In this document: one piece after another, positions 15,482-21,848 of the stretch
How positions within the stretch are numbered: position 1 is the first letter of the stretch
How the letters are laid out: every line of letters begins with the position of its first letter
NCBI GenBank assembly: GCA_944392185.1
Contig: CALXVW010000068.1
Coordinates: forward strand, 1-24,068
DNA from: an uncultured Alphaproteobacteria bacterium
GTDB taxonomy: Bacteria > Pseudomonadota > Alphaproteobacteria > RF32 > CAG-239
DNA: 24,068 bases
Direction: 5' to 3'
Program-made: the position numbers and the translations under genes
Notes under the pieces: model-generated
Database searches by the model: none
What the model saw: only the letters and a program-made list of their open reading frames with translations
What the model was told of the DNA's origin: nothing

Positions 15482-16011
15482 CAGCAAACTCCTTTTTTGG
15501 AAGGCACAAGATCTTCTATCATTTGGTGAATTTCTTGTGGTACAAAATCATGCCAGCGTTTATCCCCGATTTTAATCATATCACGCACCATGGAGCCTGA
15601 AACATAGGGAAAATCATAGTCCACACGGTTTTCAATTTGAATATTGGCAAAGATATCTCTAAACCACTGTGCGTCATATTCGCTGCCGGCATAGTAAACC
15701 TCAGGCAGAGGCTCACCCGGGCAGGCTTCTTTCAAAAAATCCATGACAAACGCGCCCCATTGGGTGGGGTTGTTGATATCAAACATGCCAAGAATTTTTA
15801 ATCTCTTGGCCTCGGGTTTGCCGACAAAGATTTTTTGCAGCATTTCCTTTCTTTGAATATAGCTATAGGGGTTGCGCTCAGTTCCCTGTTCTTGCACGGA
15901 GCCTAAGATGATGATGGCATTTTCACATTCTCTAAGCATCCGTCTAATGAGTTTGATATGCCCGATATGCGGCGGCTGTGCCCGCATGATAGCCAGTCCG
16001 GTTTGAAACAT
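15481..16011 (-). CDS. nadM: Nicotinamide-nucleotide adenylyltransferase, NadM-like
   Basis: 176 residues of the nucleotidyltransferase alpha/beta phosphodiesterase superfamily. The first strand and loop read TGLAIMRAQPPHIGH, with the HxGH motif at 15-18. NPYSYIQRKEML (47-58) matches the substrate-side motif of NadM-type enzymes (usually NPFTxxER). The ISGTxxR-type motif appears as VSGSMVR (137-143). The length fits the archaeal-type NadM domain, not the roughly 200-residue NadD. It should transfer AMP from ATP to NMN (or nicotinate mononucleotide), giving NAD. The ribosome binding site is a G-rich GGGGGGA before the ATG, and the promoter is good. It overlaps nadE. It could instead be another cytidylyltransferase-like enzyme, but the pairing with nadE supports the NAD role. 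Confidence 0.85.
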   Translation of the reverse strand: MFQTGLAIMRAQPPHIGHIKLIRRMLRECENAIIILGSVQEQGTERNPYSYIQRKEMLQKIFVGKPEAKRLKILGMFDINNPTQWGAFVMDFLKEACPGEPLPEVYYAGSEYDAQWFRDIFANIQIENRVDYDFPYVSGSMVRDMIKIGDKRWHDFVPQEIHQMIEDLVPSKKGVC

Positions 16012-16041
16012 TTCTTATCCCCCCTTTTTTGCATGAAAAAT

Positions 16042-16069
16042 ATTATAAATAAAGGATAAAAGAATGCAA
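16042..16069 (-). promoter_or_regulatory. nadM-nadE promoter
   Basis: Minus strand TTGCAT (16069-16064), 16 bases, TATAAT (16047-16042). The -10 is perfect. It lies about 30 bases before the nadM ATG and back to back with the porin promoter. Confidence 0.55.
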
Positions 16070-16079
16070 ATATAATCTG

Positions 16080-16108
16080 TTGACGGCGAGGATTCATGGG
16101 GCTAAACT
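16080..16108 (+). promoter_or_regulatory. Porin promoter
   Basis: TTGACG (16080-16085), 17 bases, TAAACT (16103-16108). GGAG at 16126-16129 lies five bases before the ATG. The -35 is one base off consensus. Confidence 0.5.
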
Positions 16109-16134
16109 AAAACATCGCAAATGCCGGAGAAACA

Positions 16135-17247
16135 ATGAAGAAAATATATGTAATCGCATTGCTGGGACTACTGCCGTTTTCTGCCAAAGCCGGAGAATGG
16201 GAGTTTGAAGTCTCGGGCCAAGCAAAAGGGCTTTATGGCTACACGGATGTTGCCGAGAGATTTGAAAAAAAAGACCAAAACAACCACGGTGTCGGTATTG
16301 GTGAGATAAACGCCTTTGCCGTTTATACTTCAGAAGATGAAGAATATGGCTTAGGCCTTTATTTGGATCTGATGGGGGGGATTGACAGAGAACTCCAAAA
16401 CTACAATCAAGGTCGTTGGGGCGAAGAGGCCTATGCTATTGCCGATAGTCCTTATGGGCGGATTCTTTTGGGTCAAACATTCAACGTTGCCGCCCAGTTT
16501 CATGACGGCGCACCCTCGGTAGGTGCTTTGAGCAACAACAGCGATATCGTGGATTTTATATCTAATCCCAACTGGCAAAGAGATTCTAAAGAAACCCGCT
16601 TTGCCACCTTAAATAGCACCTATATCAACACCGACGGCGTCGCCCCCAAGATTAGCTATGTTTCACCGGAAGTTTATGGCACGGCAATAGGTTTTACCTA
16701 TGTGCCGGATGCCTACAACCGCCGAGGGCTGATAAATAAACACGCCTCTTATTCCAGAAAAGACGGCTATATCGGCGCGCTTTATACCACTCAGGAGCTT
16801 GGCGGCTTGAATATGGATGCCTCCCTTGCCGCCGCCCGTTATCATGATAACGATACCGAATTTTCGGCTTCGCTGAAATTTGGCTATGGTAATTGGAGCT
16901 TAGGCGGAGGCTGGCGCAAAACCTACATAGATGGGCAAGACAAACAAGATTCTCAAGATTCAAGGCTTTCCTATTTATTTGATAACTACCGCGAGGGTGA
17001 GGCTTGGGATATAGGGCTTGGCTATGAGATAGGGCCTTTTGAAACCGCTTTGTCTTATTTTGAATCAAAAGCCTCTCGTACGAAAAATAAAGATAAGATA
17101 TGGATTCTTTCCAACCAATATCAGCTGAATAAATACATAGATGTTTATTTGGCAGCCGCGCACGTAGATTTTGAAGGTGATTCTTCTGCGCTTGCGGATA
17201 ACAATCAGGGCTGGGCTTTTGTGAGCGGTCTTGGGATTAATTTTTAA
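16135..17247 (+). CDS. Outer-membrane porin
   Basis: 370 residues with a clear signal peptide (MKK, a hydrophobic core, cleavage after FSAKA before GEW). The mature protein is made of alternating polar/hydrophobic strands rich in Gly, Tyr and Asp, for example KFGYGNWSLGGGWRKTY and WDIGLGYEIGPFETALSYF. It ends in Phe after a final strand, GWAFVSGLGINF, the outer-membrane insertion signal recognised by BamA. It resembles the general Gram-negative porin family (16-strand type) found in alphaproteobacteria. Substrate preference cannot be read from the sequence. The next gene, a response regulator, begins 11 bases after the stop, so the two are likely co-transcribed. Confidence 0.88.
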   Translation: MKKIYVIALLGLLPFSAKAGEWEFEVSGQAKGLYGYTDVAERFEKKDQNNHGVGIGEINAFAVYTSEDEEYGLGLYLDLMGGIDRELQNYNQGRWGEEAYAIADSPYGRILLGQTFNVAAQFHDGAPSVGALSNNSDIVDFISNPNWQRDSKETRFATLNSTYINTDGVAPKISYVSPEVYGTAIGFTYVPDAYNRRGLINKHASYSRKDGYIGALYTTQELGGLNMDASLAAARYHDNDTEFSASLKFGYGNWSLGGGWRKTYIDGQDKQDSQDSRLSYLFDNYREGEAWDIGLGYEIGPFETALSYFESKASRTKNKDKIWILSNQYQLNKYIDVYLAAAHVDFEGDSSALADNNQGWAFVSGLGINF

Positions 17248-17258
17248 GGAACTTGCTA

Positions 17259-17885
17259 ATGCCGAACATTTTGCTGTTGTCAGAAGATGAGGTTTTTGCC
17301 GCTGATTTGTCAGATCAAATCAGCCACTATGCCAAAGATTATAACATCATAGAAAAAGGGGGCTCTTTTTTGCCGGATATTATTGTTGTTGATGAAAAGG
17401 CGGAATATTTGAGAAACTGCTCCGAGCATGATTTGAAAGTACCTCTGTTTTTCCTAACCTCACACGCAGAAGAGATAGAAGCAGATTGCCCGGCTACCCA
17501 TATAATCATCAAGCCCTTCAGCCTACCGGCATTTTTAGACGAGCTCCACTCTTGCATTAATATCTTTGAAAACAGCGAAAACGGCTATGTAGTGTTTAAT
17601 CGCTATATTGTACGGCCGATAAAAAAAGATATTTTCAACCAGCGCAACGGTGAGGTTGTCAAATTAACCGAGAAAGAAGTTGCGATTTTGAAGTATCTTT
17701 ATAAAAACCGTAACCGAATTGTCAGCAAGAATGAACTTTTGCAAGAAGTATGGGGCTATGCACCCGACGTCACCACCCACACGATAGAAACACACATTTA
17801 CCGTCTGCGCCAAAAAGTTGAGCATGATGATGCCGAGGCCCAGCTGATAACAACAGTTGAAGGTGGTTATCAGTTAAAGATATAA
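17259..17885 (+). CDS. OmpR/PhoB-type response regulator
   Basis: 208 residues. The receiver domain (about 1-105) is compact but has all key residues: acidic pair E9-D10, phosphoacceptor D45 (IIVVDEK), T67 and K85 in IIIKPF. The winged-helix DNA-binding domain (about 115-208) shows VKLTEKEVAILKYL, SKNELLQEVWGY, ETHIYRLRQKVE and TTVEGGYQL. An in-frame TTG at 17253 lies only two bases from the Shine-Dalgarno AAGGA, so the ATG at 17259, eight bases away, is the better start. No histidine kinase is present in the window. It follows a porin gene and may control it or other envelope genes, which is inference. It converges on xthA with 7 bases between stops. Confidence 0.88.
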   Translation: MPNILLLSEDEVFAADLSDQISHYAKDYNIIEKGGSFLPDIIVVDEKAEYLRNCSEHDLKVPLFFLTSHAEEIEADCPATHIIIKPFSLPAFLDELHSCINIFENSENGYVVFNRYIVRPIKKDIFNQRNGEVVKLTEKEVAILKYLYKNRNRIVSKNELLQEVWGYAPDVTTHTIETHIYRLRQKVEHDDAEAQLITTVEGGYQLKI

Positions 17886-17892
17886 GGCTTAA

Positions 17893-18699
17893 TTAAATCT
17901 TGATTTCCGCCACCACCGGCACATGGTCAGACGGGCGGGCGCAAAGCCGCATTTCTTTGACAATAAGAGTGCTTAAGATTCTGTCCTGCAAGTTTGGTGT
18001 AACCCAGATATGGTCAAGCCGCCGTCCTTTGTTGTTAGTCTGCCAGTTGGGGTTGCGGTAGCTCCACCAAGAAAATATCTTTTGCGGCTCAGGGTAAAAT
18101 TTTCGCACCGCATCAACAAAATCAAGAGAGTTAAACAAGCGAGTCAGCCGCTCTACCTCCACCGGAGTATGAGAGACAATCTTGAGCAGTTGTTTGTGAT
18201 TCCATACATCATTTTCTGACGGTGCAACGTTAAAATCTCCGCACAAAAGCATTTTGCGCTGAGAAAGAGAGGGTTTATGCTGTTCATAATATTCGGCCAC
18301 ATCATCCATAAAACAAAGTTTATGAGCAAAGGCTAAGTTTTCAATCGGGTCAGGAATGTCGCCGCCGGCCGGGATGTAGATGTTGTTGATTTCAATATCA
18401 TCAAATACGCAAGCCGAAATATGCCTGGCATCATGCTTGCCGACCCAGTCATGCTGAGCAATTTCTTTTAAGGGAAATTTGGAGAGAATAGCCACGCCGT
18501 TGTAGCCCGGCTGCCCATAAAGAGCAATATGCTCAAAGCCGAGTTTTTTTACTTCATCATAGGGAAAATCTTCAGCTTTAGCCTTAACTTCCTGCAAGCA
18601 GATGATGTCTGGATGTGTAAGTTGGCAAAAGAGTTTCAGCGGATCAAGCCGAATACGAATAGAGTTAACGTTCCAAGTTGCAAGCTTAAAAGAGTTCAT
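17893..18699 (-). CDS. xthA: Exodeoxyribonuclease III / AP endonuclease
   Basis: 268 residues of the exonuclease-endonuclease-phosphatase fold. It cuts DNA at abasic sites and degrades 3' ends during base excision repair. Motifs: ATWNVNSIR near the start, the metal-binding Glu in CLQEVKA (E37), IPAGGD in place of the more usual YVPNG, LCGDFNVAP with catalytic Asp and Asn, RRLDHIWV, and C-terminal PSDHVPVVAE. The frame is open to a GTG directly abutting the lolA stop (18705). I prefer the ATG at 18699 because AGGTG lies just upstream, but both are possible and differ by two residues. It follows lolA with essentially no gap, a pairing common in alphaproteobacteria. Confidence 0.94.
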   Translation of the reverse strand: MNSFKLATWNVNSIRIRLDPLKLFCQLTHPDIICLQEVKAKAEDFPYDEVKKLGFEHIALYGQPGYNGVAILSKFPLKEIAQHDWVGKHDARHISACVFDDIEINNIYIPAGGDIPDPIENLAFAHKLCFMDDVAEYYEQHKPSLSQRKMLLCGDFNVAPSENDVWNHKQLLKIVSHTPVEVERLTRLFNSLDFVDAVRKFYPEPQKIFSWWSYRNPNWQTNNKGRRLDHIWVTPNLQDRILSTLIVKEMRLCARPSDHVPVVAEIKI

Positions 18700-18705
18700 G
18701 CGCAC

Positions 18706-19314
18706 CTATTTCTTTTTATAACCCTTTTTAGGCGATTTTTTTTCTTTGAACTTAAAGATTTTATCATCCAAAGGCACGTCTTTTTTTGCATCATACAAAG
18801 AAACGGCCACTTCAACGCTTTGCGGGTCAACAATCTTCCATTGTTTAAGTTCCATCGGATTGTTTGAAAAGACCAAAGTGATAGGTCCCAGATCGCCGCT
18901 GTTGGCGTATTCTAAAGTAATGGAGGTCGAGCCGGAATCTTGGTAAAAGTCGACAACCTTGATTTTTTTGCCGTCAATTTTGATGTCATTAGCCAAGATG
19001 AGAGAGGCCGGAATATCGTCATAATCAATGTGGGTAACTTGGTCAAGTTCGGTGTCATTATAAACAATAAAGTTGCCGTCGCCCACAATCAAAACATTAA
19101 CCGGATCAGCGTATTCCATGCGGATTTTGTTTGGTTTCTTAATAAACAGCCGCCCCTCGGCCGTGGCGCCGTTGCTGGCCATTTGCACAAAAGTGGCTTC
19201 CAGGCTTTTGATGTTGTTTAGGTAAGCCTCAATCCGTTTGATGTTCTCTGCGCTTTGAGCCCGAGCCTGAGTAGCCATAAGGATTCCGAGCAAAGCCAAC
19301 AACCATTTTTTCAT
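18706..19314 (-). CDS. lolA: Outer-membrane lipoprotein carrier LolA
   Basis: 202 residues. A signal peptide (MKKWLLALLGILMATQARA) directs it to the periplasm, where LolA shuttles lipoproteins from LolCDE to the outer membrane. The mature part shows the LolA pattern: NIKSLEATFVQ, then GRLFIKKPNKIRMEY, repeated short strands, and FSNNPMELKQWKIVDPQ. The C-terminus is unusually Lys-rich (KEKKSPKKGYKKK). The ATG has GAGGA ten bases upstream. It is followed directly by xthA. In many relatives ftsK precedes lolA, but here the upstream neighbour is a small Cys-tailed gene with a terminator between. Confidence 0.9.
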   Translation of the reverse strand: MKKWLLALLGILMATQARAQSAENIKRIEAYLNNIKSLEATFVQMASNGATAEGRLFIKKPNKIRMEYADPVNVLIVGDGNFIVYNDTELDQVTHIDYDDIPASLILANDIKIDGKKIKVVDFYQDSGSTSITLEYANSGDLGPITLVFSNNPMELKQWKIVDPQSVEVAVSLYDAKKDVPLDDKIFKFKEKKSPKKGYKKK

Positions 19315-19349
19315 TATTTTTAATTCCTCATAATCACGATATCGGAGCT

Positions 19350-19378
19350 ATTATATAATCAATAAAACAAATTAGTAA
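19350..19378 (-). promoter_or_regulatory. Candidate lolA-xthA promoter
   Basis: Minus strand TATAAT (19355-19350) is a perfect -10. The -35 at 17 bases is weak (TTACTA, 19378-19373). It lies about 36 bases before the lolA ATG and just downstream of a terminator, as expected for a fresh start. Confidence 0.45.
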
Positions 19379-19387
19379 ATACGAAAG

Positions 19388-19422
19388 AATACTCCCTGTC
19401 AGCAAAAGCGGCAGGGAGTATT
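19388..19422. terminator. Terminator hairpin after the small Cys-tailed gene
   Basis: A perfect 11-bp stem, AATACTCCCTG with CAGGGAGTATT, extended by two pairs, with a loop of about 9 bases. On the plus strand six T follow, although no plus-strand gene precedes it. On the minus strand it is followed by the mildly T-rich ATTCTTTCGTATTT and would end the small gene at 19462. Confidence 0.7.
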
Positions 19423-19461
19423 TTTTAAAAGTTCTAAACAGGAATGAGTAAATAAAAATAA

Positions 19462-19602
19462 TTAACGATTAGAACCGCAACCGCATCCACTTTTAGATGT
19501 TTTTTTGGTTTGCGAATTTTCGTTTTCAGATGATTTGGCTGTCTTTGAATTCTCAGAGGCAGACATTTTGTTTGAATTATTTTTTGTATTGTTACAAGAC
19601 AT
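19462..19602 (-). CDS. 46-residue Cys-tailed small protein, unknown
   Basis: Starts MSCNNTKNNS and ends SGCGCGSNR. There are three Cys, at positions 3, 40 and 42, near the two ends. The middle is almost entirely Ser, Asn, Lys, Glu and Thr, with no aromatic or large aliphatic residues, so it should be disordered. AGGAG lies nine bases before the ATG, and a strong hairpin follows the stop, both supporting a real gene. CxC with a distant Cys suggests metal or redox chemistry, or a modified peptide, but I recognise no family. A terminator sits directly upstream, so expression is probably conditional. This gene, its two hairpins, the lolA promoter and a candidate leader promoter account for the 390 bases between lolA and the methyltransferase. 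Confidence 0.6.
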   Translation of the reverse strand: MSCNNTKNNSNKMSASENSKTAKSSENENSQTKKTSKSGCGCGSNR

Positions 19603-19616
19603 TGTATTATTCTCCT

Positions 19617-19650
19617 AAAAAAAAGAAAACCGTGATGATAATCACCACGG
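19617..19650 (-). terminator. Intrinsic terminator / possible attenuator before the small gene
   Basis: On the minus strand CCGTGGTGA-TTA-TCATCACGG (19650-19630, one mismatch) is followed by TTTTCTTTTTTTT (19629-19617). This is a textbook intrinsic terminator. It ends the EIIA-HPr-methyltransferase run, whose last stop is at 19705. The small gene's Shine-Dalgarno (19616-19612) starts at the next base, leaving no room for a promoter in between. Confidence 0.8.
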
Positions 19651-19654
19651 AATC

Positions 19655-19682
19655 AATTTAAGATTCAAAAAGAGAAAAACAA
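19655..19682 (-). promoter_or_regulatory. Weak candidate promoter for the small gene leader
   Basis: Minus strand TTGTTT (19682-19677), 16 bases, TAAATT (19660-19655), placed so that transcription would start about at the terminator hairpin. Two GANTC sites (19650-19654 and 19662-19666) flank the -10. Both hexamers are weak matches. Confidence 0.25.
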
Positions 19683-19704
19683 CAGAACCTATCCGAAAGA
19701 GATA

Positions 19705-20640
19705 TCAACATTCGCTGTTGCGAGGTTTAAAAATACCGTTTTCAAAACCCTGAATTTGCGGCTCGGATTCGGCAAATTCAAGTCGCTTGAGAGAGAGAGC
19801 AACATATTCCTTTTCCTGCTCAATGCCGATAAAGTGGCGTTTTAATTTTTTAGCAGTAACGGCGGTGGTACCGGAGCCGACAAAGGGATCAAACACCAGA
19901 TCGCCTTGATTGCTTGAGGCCAAAATAAGTTTAGCGATAAGTTTTTCCGGCTTTTGGGTCGGATGATTGGTATTTTCGGGCATTGACCAAAAGGGTACGG
20001 AGATATCTGTCCAGATATTGGAAGGAGAGGTGAGACGTTGGCGCAAGCCTTCTTTTTCTTTCCAATCTTTGGGATTTCCTTTTTTATCGCGGTAGGGAGC
20101 CAGCACCGGCCGCAAAATTTTAACGGCATCAAGGTTAAAAGTATATTTTTTGCTTTTGGTGAAGAACCAAATATCTTCAAGACAATTTTTCCAGTTATTG
20201 GCGGCACTGCGTCCTTTTTCACGCTCCCAAGAAATTCGGTTTTGCAAAATAAAATATTTTCCGGCCGCTTCGGGGATAAACAAAGATGTTTTCCAGTCAG
20301 AGCAGATATAGACAGAGGCGTTGTCTTTGAGAATACGCACGGTTTTTTTAAGCCAGGAATCAAGCCAGTTCATATATTCGGTTGCATCCATTTGCTTGAA
20401 GATGTTTTTGCCAAAATTTTTTGTGAGGTTGTAGGGCGGGTCAACAATCATCAGATTCACACAGGCATCAGGGAGCAGGTCCATAGCTTTTAAGCAATCC
20501 CCGAAGATGATTTGATCTTTAGCCTCTTCAAGAGAGAGCTTTTTCTTAGGCTGCAAAGCCTGAGAAACATATAAAGCCGCCTCGATTCGGGACAGCTCTA
20601 TAGTTTTGTTTCTGGGCGCTTTGGCTTTTTTTGCGGCCAC
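19705..20640 (-). CDS. Adenine-specific DNA methyltransferase, beta-type order
   Basis: 311 residues. Motif IV DPPYNL (67-72) comes before motif I FDPFVGSGTT (250-259), the order of beta-class N6-adenine methyltransferases such as CcrM and YhdJ. NHPTQKPEKL, LILASSNQGD and FIGIEQEKEYV are shared with that group. The NFG following DPPYNLTK and the absence of the C-terminal CcrM extension make it look more like YhdJ. The recognition site cannot be read. No restriction gene is adjacent, so it is a solitary methyltransferase in this view. A TTG at 20679 is in frame, but the GTG at 20640, one base after the HPr stop and nine bases after GGAG, is the better start. The first 35 residues are basic and not part of the catalytic core. 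Confidence 0.87.
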   Translation of the reverse strand: MAAKKAKAPRNKTIELSRIEAALYVSQALQPKKKLSLEEAKDQIIFGDCLKAMDLLPDACVNLMIVDPPYNLTKNFGKNIFKQMDATEYMNWLDSWLKKTVRILKDNASVYICSDWKTSLFIPEAAGKYFILQNRISWEREKGRSAANNWKNCLEDIWFFTKSKKYTFNLDAVKILRPVLAPYRDKKGNPKDWKEKEGLRQRLTSPSNIWTDISVPFWSMPENTNHPTQKPEKLIAKLILASSNQGDLVFDPFVGSGTTAVTAKKLKRHFIGIEQEKEYVALSLKRLEFAESEPQIQGFENGIFKPRNSEC

Positions 20641-20641
20641 C

Positions 20642-20917
20642 TTATTCTTCTCCAAACTTATTATCAAGGAGCTTTTCAATAGCCTCCATAGCCTCTTTGG
20701 CTTGGTTGCCGGAGCAGGTAACTTTGATGAAAGTGCCTTTAGAGGCAGCCAACATCATCAGCCCCATGATAGAAGATCCGCAAACATTTTGGCCGATGCG
20801 CTCAACCGAAATTTCCGCATCAAAAGGCTCAACGGTTTTAACAAAAGCGGCGGCGGCACGGGCGTGTAGACCTTTTTTGTTTTTAATTTCCAAATCTTTT
20901 GAGTAAGATTGAGACAT
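20642..20917 (-). CDS. ptsH: Phosphocarrier protein HPr
   Basis: 91 residues. The phosphorylated His is in KKGLHARAAAAF (H18). The regulatory-Ser region reads CGSSIMGLMML, with S49 in the place of Ser46 of Gram-positive HPr. HPr receives phosphate from enzyme I and passes it to EIIA proteins. It begins two bases after the EIIA stop. In alphaproteobacteria this pair usually belongs to a regulatory phosphorelay rather than sugar import, and no EIIB, EIIC or EIID is visible here. Neither enzyme I nor HPr kinase is in the window, although the Ser site implies the latter may exist elsewhere. Confidence 0.95.
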   Translation of the reverse strand: MSQSYSKDLEIKNKKGLHARAAAAFVKTVEPFDAEISVERIGQNVCGSSIMGLMMLAASKGTFIKVTCSGNQAKEAMEAIEKLLDNKFGEE

Positions 20918-20919
20918 TT

Positions 20920-21318
20920 TTAGGCCCCCAACAATTGAGAGGCGATATTGATGTACTTTTTGCCAGCCTCTTGTGCGCCTTCAACCGTTTCTTTTAAGTT
21001 TTTTTCTTTACGCAAAGAGGCAAGTTTAATAAGCATCGGCAAATTAACCCCGGCAATAATTTCAACCTTTGCTCTGTCCATGATGGATATGGCAAGGTTA
21101 GAAGGTGTTCCGCCGAACATATCGGTCAAAACCACGACACCGCTTCCGTCATTGACATCTTCAACTTTTTTCAAAATTTCGGCACGGCGCATTTCCATAT
21201 CATCTTCGGGACCAATACAAACGGGAGCTACTTGCTCTTGTTTTCCGACCACATGTTGCATGGCCGAGATAAATTCATTAGCCAAATTGCCATGTGTTAC
21301 CAGTACTAAACCAATCAT
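20920..21318 (-). CDS. PTS EIIA component, mannose family
   Basis: 132 residues. It begins MIGLVLVTHGNLANEF with the phosphorylated His at position 9, and contains VVVLTDMFGGTPSNLA and VEIIAGVNLPML, hallmarks of the EIIA(Man) fold. No IIB domain is attached, and the length is that of a single domain. AAGGTGA lies about seven bases before the ATG. With HPr it makes the phosphate-accepting end of a PTS-type relay. As no permease genes accompany it, a regulatory role is likely. In many alphaproteobacteria an hprK gene sits just upstream, but here that place is taken by an unrelated small protein. Confidence 0.93.
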   Translation of the reverse strand: MIGLVLVTHGNLANEFISAMQHVVGKQEQVAPVCIGPEDDMEMRRAEILKKVEDVNDGSGVVVLTDMFGGTPSNLAISIMDRAKVEIIAGVNLPMLIKLASLRKEKNLKETVEGAQEAGKKYINIASQLLGA

Positions 21319-21338
21319 TTTTTGTCACCTTAACAGAT

Positions 21339-21758
21339 TTATTTTGCCGAGCCGCTGGTCCAAACTTTAACGGCACCGAATTGTTTGAGCAATTCTTCAC
21401 GGCTTTTGGCCTTAACAAGTTCATCGGCACGGGTAGCTTTGCCTTCAAACACAATTTCCTCAACATTGTCAAGTGGCACGCCATAAACTCTTTCAACCAT
21501 TTTACCTTTGAGTTCCACGATCATGACGAATTCGGATTCCGCCAAAGGTTCAACCGTTTCTTCGTTGATGTTGTCTAACCGGACAGCCAAGTGGGCATCG
21601 CGCTTCAAAAGGGCGGTTTTTTTGCCGTCAAATTCGAGCACGGGATTTTCAGGGGAGCCATCGCGAGCATCAATAAATATAGCGAGTTCGCCATATTTGT
21701 TTTCGATGATTTCATAAAAATCCTGTTTTTCAATCAGCGTGTAATATTGTGTTTCCAT
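21339..21758 (-). CDS. Hypothetical protein, first gene of the EIIA-HPr operon
   Basis: 139 residues from the ATG at 21758, or 142 from another ATG at 21767. Neither has a good Shine-Dalgarno, and GGGATGA precedes the first. No signal peptide, membrane segment or P-loop. The sequence is acidic and alternates short hydrophobic strands with charged turns (LAIFIDARDG, NPVLEFDGKKTALL, FVMIVELKGKMVERVYGVPL, VEEIVFEGKATRA), suggesting a mostly beta fold. The last 25 residues are helical then Lys-rich. I do not recognise a family. It stands where hprK is expected but shares no visible HPr kinase motif. A consensus-like promoter and a 20-base gap to EIIA make it the likely operon head. Confidence 0.75.
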   Translation of the reverse strand: METQYYTLIEKQDFYEIIENKYGELAIFIDARDGSPENPVLEFDGKKTALLKRDAHLAVRLDNINEETVEPLAESEFVMIVELKGKMVERVYGVPLDNVEEIVFEGKATRADELVKAKSREELLKQFGAVKVWTSGSAK

Positions 21759-21775
21759 TAATTTCATCCCAACGG

Positions 21776-21823
21776 TTGCATAAAAACTTTAGATATAGTA
21801 TAACAATAAACCAAAAGTGTCAA
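21776..21823. promoter_or_regulatory. Overlapping divergent promoters, PTS operon / ABC exporter
   Basis: Minus strand: TTGACA (21823-21818, perfect), 17 bases, TACTAT (21800-21795), for the PTS operon. Plus strand: TTGCAT (21776-21781), 17 bases, TATAAC (21799-21804), for the ABC transporter. The two -10 elements share bases 21799-21800, so both cannot be open at once. Confidence 0.6.
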
Positions 21824-21848
21824 TTTAGTGTTAAAGAGTTTCAAAGAT

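Noticed and set aside
19705..20640. CcrM (GANTC cell-cycle methyltransferase)
   Set aside because: Motif order fits the beta class, but the C-terminal extension of CcrM is missing and the sequence after DPPYNL looks more like YhdJ.
21339..21767. HPr kinase/phosphatase (hprK) upstream of EIIA
   Set aside because: The position fits but there is no P-loop (GxxxxGKS) or HprK signature, so it was left as unknown.
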